This document shows positions 5,422 through 8,697 of a stretch of 8,697 bases of DNA, one piece after another. How positions within the stretch are numbered: position 1 is the first letter of the stretch; each line of letters begins with the position of its first letter. Source of the stretch: Planctomycetota bacterium. Lineage in GTDB: Bacteria > Planctomycetota > Phycisphaerae > UBA1845. The stretch lies in NCBI GenBank assembly GCA_022566435.1, contig JADFIX010000031.1, positions 1 through 8,697 of the forward strand, read 5' to 3'. Under the pieces are notes generated by a model. It was not told where the DNA came from and did not search any database. It saw nothing but the letters and a program-made list of their open reading frames with translations. Position numbers and translations under genes: made by a program.

Positions 5422-7212
5422 ATGTACGCCGAGTTTTTCGCCCTGCGCGAACTACCGTTCAATAATACCCCGGATCCTCGTTTCTTCTTTTCCACCCCGG
5501 ATCACGAAGAGGCGCTGGCGTCACTCGTCTATGCCGTTCAGGAGCGGAAGGGGTTCGTGCTATTGACCGGCGAGGTCGGCGCCGGCAAGACGTTGATCTC
5601 TCGCTTGATGTTGAAGCATTTCGGATCCCAGATCGCCTTCGCCAGCATCCACCATGCCATACAGAGTGGAAGCGACTTGCTGGAGGCGTTATGTTCCGAG
5701 TTCCAGCTTTTCGTCGAGCCCGATGCTAGCCAAAACACGCTCGTTCACACGTTGCATGACTTCTTACTTGCGGAATTCAGCAAGGACGTCCCGGTCGTTC
5801 TTGTGTTGGATGAAGCGCAGGCATTGACAGTGGAGGCGTTCGAGCAGCTACGAATGATCGGCAATCTCGAAGCCGATGACGCCAAGCTCCTTCAGATCAT
5901 CATTCTCGGTCAACCGGAACTGCGAAACAGGTTCGCTTCGTCCGAGTTTCACCAGCTACGTCAACGGATTTTCCGGACGTTTCACCTACCAGCGCTGAAT
6001 CGGAACCTCACCGAGGAGTATATCCGCCACCGCTTGACGATTTCCGGGGCACCCCACACCGACATCTTCGATAGACCGGCCATCGACAGAATCTACAAAC
6101 ACTCAAACGGATTGCCACGTTTGATCAACACCATCTGCGATAACGCGATGCTAAGTGCCTACTCTGCCGACTGCCGCAGATTGGACGAGGAGTTCATCGA
6201 AGCCAGCGTGACGCAAATGATGGGTCTTGGATGCGATGAGCGGCCGGTCCGGAGCGACGACACGAATACCATGCAACAAACTGTCCAACCGCCGACAGCG
6301 CACCACGCGGCCGGGGCGGTCTCGACATCCGAGAACGCGGCGACATGCGACCCTGTCGGCACGGTGGTCAGTCTTTTTTCACGCCGAATCACTGAATTGG
6401 AGACGCGGCTCGAGAACGCCCGCGCCGGGCTCCCATCCGGGGTGCCAAACGGCTTCGTCGGAAGCGAAGTGCTTGAAACGAAGGGGCTTCCGCGGGATGC
6501 CCATCGAGTCGCCGCAGAGCTTGCGCGCACGGTGGATCAGGTGAACGAAGGAAGGTCGGGTGCGGTCCGGACAATGGGGGGTCTATCCACGACGATCGCT
6601 CAAGCGCAGGCTGCCGATGCCCGGCTCAAGCCGCTCGTTCACCAAGCGATCGTTCTCACTGAGAAAATTCGCGCCGAAAACGGGTCCAGAGCGAAAGAAG
6701 AAGCTCGATTTACTCGAATGGCCGCGACGAGTCGCGCCGTCCTGAAAGAAGTACGCACCATTTTCGAGGGTCTCAAGCGGGCGGTCGACAAGGCCCAACG
6801 TGTGGAGCAACGTGCCCTGGCCGCGTGCGAGCGGTTGGCTTCTCTTGGCAACGTCTCACCCCGTCATTCTAGCCAAGCAGGAGCGACCGTCGGGGCTGAT
6901 ACACCGTCTGCGTCGCAGGCGGAGATCCTTAAGCAAAAATCGGTTCCTACAAGGCATATAGACGCCGCGCCGCCGCGTCATTCGGTCTCGGATGATGGTC
7001 CGACGCTTCAGGAATCTCTCGGTCGATCCCGGACCAGCCTGGCCGAGTTGCGTACATTGGTGAAAGATACCGACGATGAGCGCAGCGTCGCCGTCGCGGG
7101 TAATGTCAAGCCCGCAGAAATAGCCGAAGGTTGCGGCGTACTCGGGCCTACCGTTCGCCTGGCGACTCAGGTCGAGCGCCTGCTGACGCTGGCATCGGAC
7201 ACCGAGAGATAG
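5422..7212 (+). CDS. ExeA/PEP-CTERM-system-like AAA ATPase with long helical C-terminus
   Basis: This 596-residue protein starts with the ExeA-type AAA+ ATPase domain found in secretion loci and in exosortase (XrtA/PEP-CTERM)-linked exopolysaccharide clusters. It opens MYAEFFALRELPFNNTPDPR, the family's usual N-terminus. Walker A is GEVGAGKT (50-57), Walker B VVLVLDEAQ (125-133), sensor 1 ILGQPEL (161-167), arginines LRQR (179-182) lie where the family has its finger, and sensor 2 is GLPRLIN (230-236). The ATPase part ends near 267. The other 330 residues are a Thr/Ala/Pro-rich linker, helical segments at about 318-335 and 361-475 (Ala/Glu/Arg/Lys-rich, coiled-coil-like), a disordered stretch (476-525) and two more helices (528-550, 574-592). 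No membrane segment or peptidoglycan-binding domain is visible. Known relatives are often about 270-400 residues. It is divergent from the export/kinase operon, which suggests a role in assembling the same machine. The exosortase link is inference, since no exosortase is present. Confidence 0.85.
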   Translation: MYAEFFALRELPFNNTPDPRFFFSTPDHEEALASLVYAVQERKGFVLLTGEVGAGKTLISRLMLKHFGSQIAFASIHHAIQSGSDLLEALCSEFQLFVEPDASQNTLVHTLHDFLLAEFSKDVPVVLVLDEAQALTVEAFEQLRMIGNLEADDAKLLQIIILGQPELRNRFASSEFHQLRQRIFRTFHLPALNRNLTEEYIRHRLTISGAPHTDIFDRPAIDRIYKHSNGLPRLINTICDNAMLSAYSADCRRLDEEFIEASVTQMMGLGCDERPVRSDDTNTMQQTVQPPTAHHAAGAVSTSENAATCDPVGTVVSLFSRRITELETRLENARAGLPSGVPNGFVGSEVLETKGLPRDAHRVAAELARTVDQVNEGRSGAVRTMGGLSTTIAQAQAADARLKPLVHQAIVLTEKIRAENGSRAKEEARFTRMAATSRAVLKEVRTIFEGLKRAVDKAQRVEQRALAACERLASLGNVSPRHSSQAGATVGADTPSASQAEILKQKSVPTRHIDAAPPRHSVSDDGPTLQESLGRSRTSLAELRTLVKDTDDERSVAVAGNVKPAEIAEGCGVLGPTVRLATQVERLLTLASDTER

Positions 7213-7344
7213 GCTCACCGAGCTGATCGGATCGGGATTCGGAGCGGTATAGGCCGTAAATCGATCTCGCTTCGGCGCTTCGATCCACCCGACAAATACT
7301 CCTCCTACCCCACGGCGTCGGATAGTACGTTCTTGTAAGCCGGT

Positions 7345-7373
7345 TTGCCATCAACTGTCGCTGGTCCTATACT
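7345..7373 (+). promoter_or_regulatory. Sigma-70 promoter for cdaA-cdaR
   Basis: TTGCCA (7345-7350), an exact 17-base spacer and TATACT (7368-7373) give a near-consensus housekeeping promoter. Transcription would begin near 7380, about 105 bases before the cdaA ATG. This separates cdaA-cdaR transcription from the polysaccharide genes and rules out a translation start at 7345. Confidence 0.6.
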
Positions 7374-7452
7374 CGCGCTGCGACGCGTTGCTCGGGTGTC
7401 AGTAGCCATTCGCATTCGTTGCCGGCGCGCACGAGTTGACCGTTGTCAGATC

Positions 7453-7470
7453 ATCAGGTGTGATCAGGTG
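7453..7470 (+). repeat. Tandem ATCAGGTG repeat at the cdaA start
   Basis: ATCAGGTG occurs twice with TG between (7453-7460 and 7463-7470). Each copy holds an AGGTG ribosome-site core. The first copy is seven bases before an in-frame GTG at 7468, which itself lies in the second copy. The second copy is 14-15 bases before the ATG at 7486. The repeat makes the start ambiguous. Confidence 0.4.
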
Positions 7471-7485
7471 GCCTCTACGACCTTC

Positions 7486-8376
7486 ATGACTCAGGCAGAT
7501 TTCCTCCCGGGCATTCGATCTCTTTACGAGCGTGTGATCGACCGCCCGTGGGTGGCCTTGATTGAACTACTTCTCGTCGGTGCGGTGGTCTATATCATAC
7601 TACGTTTCTTGCAGGGCACGCGCGGCGCTCGTCTCATGCGGGCGGTCTTGACCATCCTCGTCGTGAGCTTCGTCCTGGTTTGGCTTATTGCCGACAAACT
7701 GGAATCCGAGCGTATCAAGGTACTCTACCCCTACTTCATCTTGGGCGTCTTCCTGGTTTCACTGGTGGCTTTTCAAGCGGAGTTGCGGCGGTTCCTTCTT
7801 CGCGTGGGCGAAGGATTTTGGATGCAGCGATGGATCAAGGAATCGTCTCATCTCGTTGATTCGATTGTGACAGCGGTCGAACGGCTCTCGAAGAAGAAAA
7901 TCGGGGCGCTAATCGCGGTGGAGCGGACCGGGGAAGTCGGCGCGCTGACCGAAGCCGGTGTTCGGCTGGATGCCGTTGTGACGGCGGAACTGCTCGAGAC
8001 GATCTTTTGGCCGGGAGCGCCTCTTCACGATCTGGGGGTTGTCATTCATAGCGGTCGGATCATCGCGGCCGGTTGCCAATTCCCGCTCGCCGAGTCCGGT
8101 GAGGTGGATCGCTCGCTCGGTAGCCGCCACCGAGCCGCCCTTGGTTTGAGCCAGGAAATCGATGCCGTGGTGATCGTGATCAGCGAAGAGACTGGTACGA
8201 TTTCGGTCGCCGTCCATGGGCGACTTCGTCGAGGGCTCAACGCGGAAAGCCTGCGCGATGAGTTGGTTCAGGCGCTGTCGGACGGAGCCGGGCAGAGGGA
8301 AACACGAGACCGCAACGCTACGAAAGGTGAAGCCACCAAGGAGATCGGTTGCAATGGAACAAGTCAAGCTGCTTAG
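7486..8376 (+). CDS. cdaA: Membrane diadenylate cyclase CdaA (DLG-motif variant)
   Basis: CdaA condenses two ATP into cyclic di-AMP on the cytoplasmic face of the inner membrane. The 296-residue product has three membrane helices (about 22-40, 52-70, 81-98), then FQAELRRFLLRVGEG (96-110), a helical linker and the DAC (DisA_N) domain (about 120-260). Visible DAC motifs are KKIGALIAVER (137-147), AELLETIFWPGAPLHD (157-172), RIIAAGCQFPLAES (181-194), LGSRHRAALG (201-210, with RHR 204-206) and VISEETGTISVAV (221-233). The ATP-binding DGA motif reads DLG at 172-174: the metal-binding Asp is kept, but Gly-Ala is replaced by Leu-Gly with no length change. The rest of the site looks active. The C-terminal 25 residues are polar and non-conserved. 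The ATG at 7486 fits the family; a GTG at 7468 with AGGTG seven bases before it would add six residues. A strong promoter precedes it, and its 3' end overlaps the YbbR-domain gene. Confidence 0.92.
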   Translation: MTQADFLPGIRSLYERVIDRPWVALIELLLVGAVVYIILRFLQGTRGARLMRAVLTILVVSFVLVWLIADKLESERIKVLYPYFILGVFLVSLVAFQAELRRFLLRVGEGFWMQRWIKESSHLVDSIVTAVERLSKKKIGALIAVERTGEVGALTEAGVRLDAVVTAELLETIFWPGAPLHDLGVVIHSGRIIAAGCQFPLAESGEVDRSLGSRHRAALGLSQEIDAVVIVISEETGTISVAVHGRLRRGLNAESLRDELVQALSDGAGQRETRDRNATKGEATKEIGCNGTSQAA

Positions 8377-8697
8377 CATGACGGTGCTCCTGACCGTTTT
8401 CATTTGGGCCGGGGCGGACAGTTTAGTGAATGAGGTCGTATCGATCCGTGTTTCCTTCGAGGTCGAACCGGTTGCCAACCCAGACATGCTTATTGAACTC
8501 GATCCCGCCACAAACACCCGTTGGGTTGAGGTAAAGGTGTCGGGTCCGCGAAAAATCATCGAGGACATAAAGAAGCAGGGGCTCATCACGGCGCGGCTTC
8601 GGATTGAAGATCGCCCGGCCGGCACCCATGATCTGATTCTCGATCGTGATTCACTGCGCAGAGCCTTGCGAGAACAGGGAGCGACTTTCGACCGTCT
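8354..8697 (+). CDS. cdaR: CdaR-like YbbR-domain protein (3' end outside window)
   Basis: The first 114 residues are visible and the frame is still open at the window end. Residues 5-25 form one membrane helix (LLSMTVLLTVFIWAGADSLV). The extracytoplasmic part that follows, with VVSIRVSFEVEP (28-39), VEVKVSGPRKIIEDIKKQ (58-75) and RPAGTHDLILDR (87-98), has the beta-strand pattern of a YbbR domain. CdaR proteins bind CdaA through the membrane and modulate c-di-AMP synthesis. The start ATG lies inside cdaA, overlapping its last 23 bases in another frame, and has AAGGAG ten bases upstream, so the two are translationally coupled. An alternative ATG at 8378 would lose eight residues. The number of YbbR repeats is unknown because the gene is cut. 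Confidence 0.8.
   Translation, partial: MEQVKLLSMTVLLTVFIWAGADSLVNEVVSIRVSFEVEPVANPDMLIELDPATNTRWVEVKVSGPRKIIEDIKKQGLITARLRIEDRPAGTHDLILDRDSLRRALREQGATFDR

Larger units (their letters stand above)
7213..7485 (+). promoter_or_regulatory. Intergenic region and leader before cdaA
   Basis: This 273-base gap between the ATPase and cdaA holds a near-consensus promoter (7345-7373), then a leader of about 105 bases, then a duplicated AGGTG ribosome-site sequence. No clear terminator for the ATPase gene is visible. The protein frame that reads through here from 7345 begins inside the -35 box and is rich in Arg and Val, so it is not taken as coding before 7468. Confidence 0.5.

Noticed and set aside
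7909..8625. Long open frame (238 codons) on the minus strand opposite cdaA and the YbbR-domain gene
   Set aside because: It spans two well-supported genes on the other strand and shows no family motifs.
1..8697. CRISPR array, tRNA, rRNA or insertion sequence
   Set aside because: No regularly spaced repeats, no tRNA T-arm signature with matching acceptor, no rRNA-like sequence, and no transposase or flanking terminal repeats were seen.

Overview
The window reads as bacterial chromosome of moderately high GC from a Gram-negative-type cell. Three proteins carry lipoprotein signal peptides, and an outer-membrane-type polysaccharide export protein is present. The style of the proteins (BY-kinase beginning MGRIADALRRAE, short export lipoprotein ending in an ...EPDDIV.IPPTPLAW helix, small lipoproteins, cdaA followed by a YbbR-domain gene) suggests Planctomycetota or a neighbouring phylum. 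That placement is inference, because no rRNA or marker gene is present.

Layout. Positions 1-585 hold no convincing gene, only several short inverted repeats. A 58-residue lipoprotein gene (586-762, minus) is divergent from moaC (888-1346, plus), which makes cyclic pyranopterin monophosphate for molybdenum cofactor. Converging on moaC is a minus-strand operon of exopolysaccharide type that starts near 5116. In transcription order it encodes a Wza-like export lipoprotein, a cytoplasmic BY-type tyrosine autokinase and a GT4-type glycosyltransferase. Last comes an odd gene (1392-1961) that joins a lipoprotein signal and linker in frame to only the C-terminal half of phosphoribosylanthranilate isomerase (TrpF).

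A divergent intergenic region (5117-5421) holds a perfect 9+4+9 inverted repeat. Reading to the right from it is a 596-residue ExeA/PEP-CTERM-system-like AAA ATPase with a long, mostly helical C-terminal extension. After a gap with a near-consensus sigma-70 promoter (7345-7373) come cdaA, a membrane diadenylate cyclase making c-di-AMP, and an overlapping cdaR/YbbR-domain gene cut off by the window end.

How it fits together. The export protein, kinase, glycosyltransferase and divergent ATPase look like part of one envelope polysaccharide assembly and export locus. The transmembrane chain-length partner expected for a cytoplasmic BY-kinase is not in view. cdaA-cdaR is a separate signalling unit. 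The points most worth a second look are the lipoprotein/half-TrpF chimera, the DLG in place of the DGA motif in the diadenylate cyclase, the helical extension of the ATPase, and the palindrome between the divergent polysaccharide genes. I do not see a complete new system. The novelty lies in these individual oddities.
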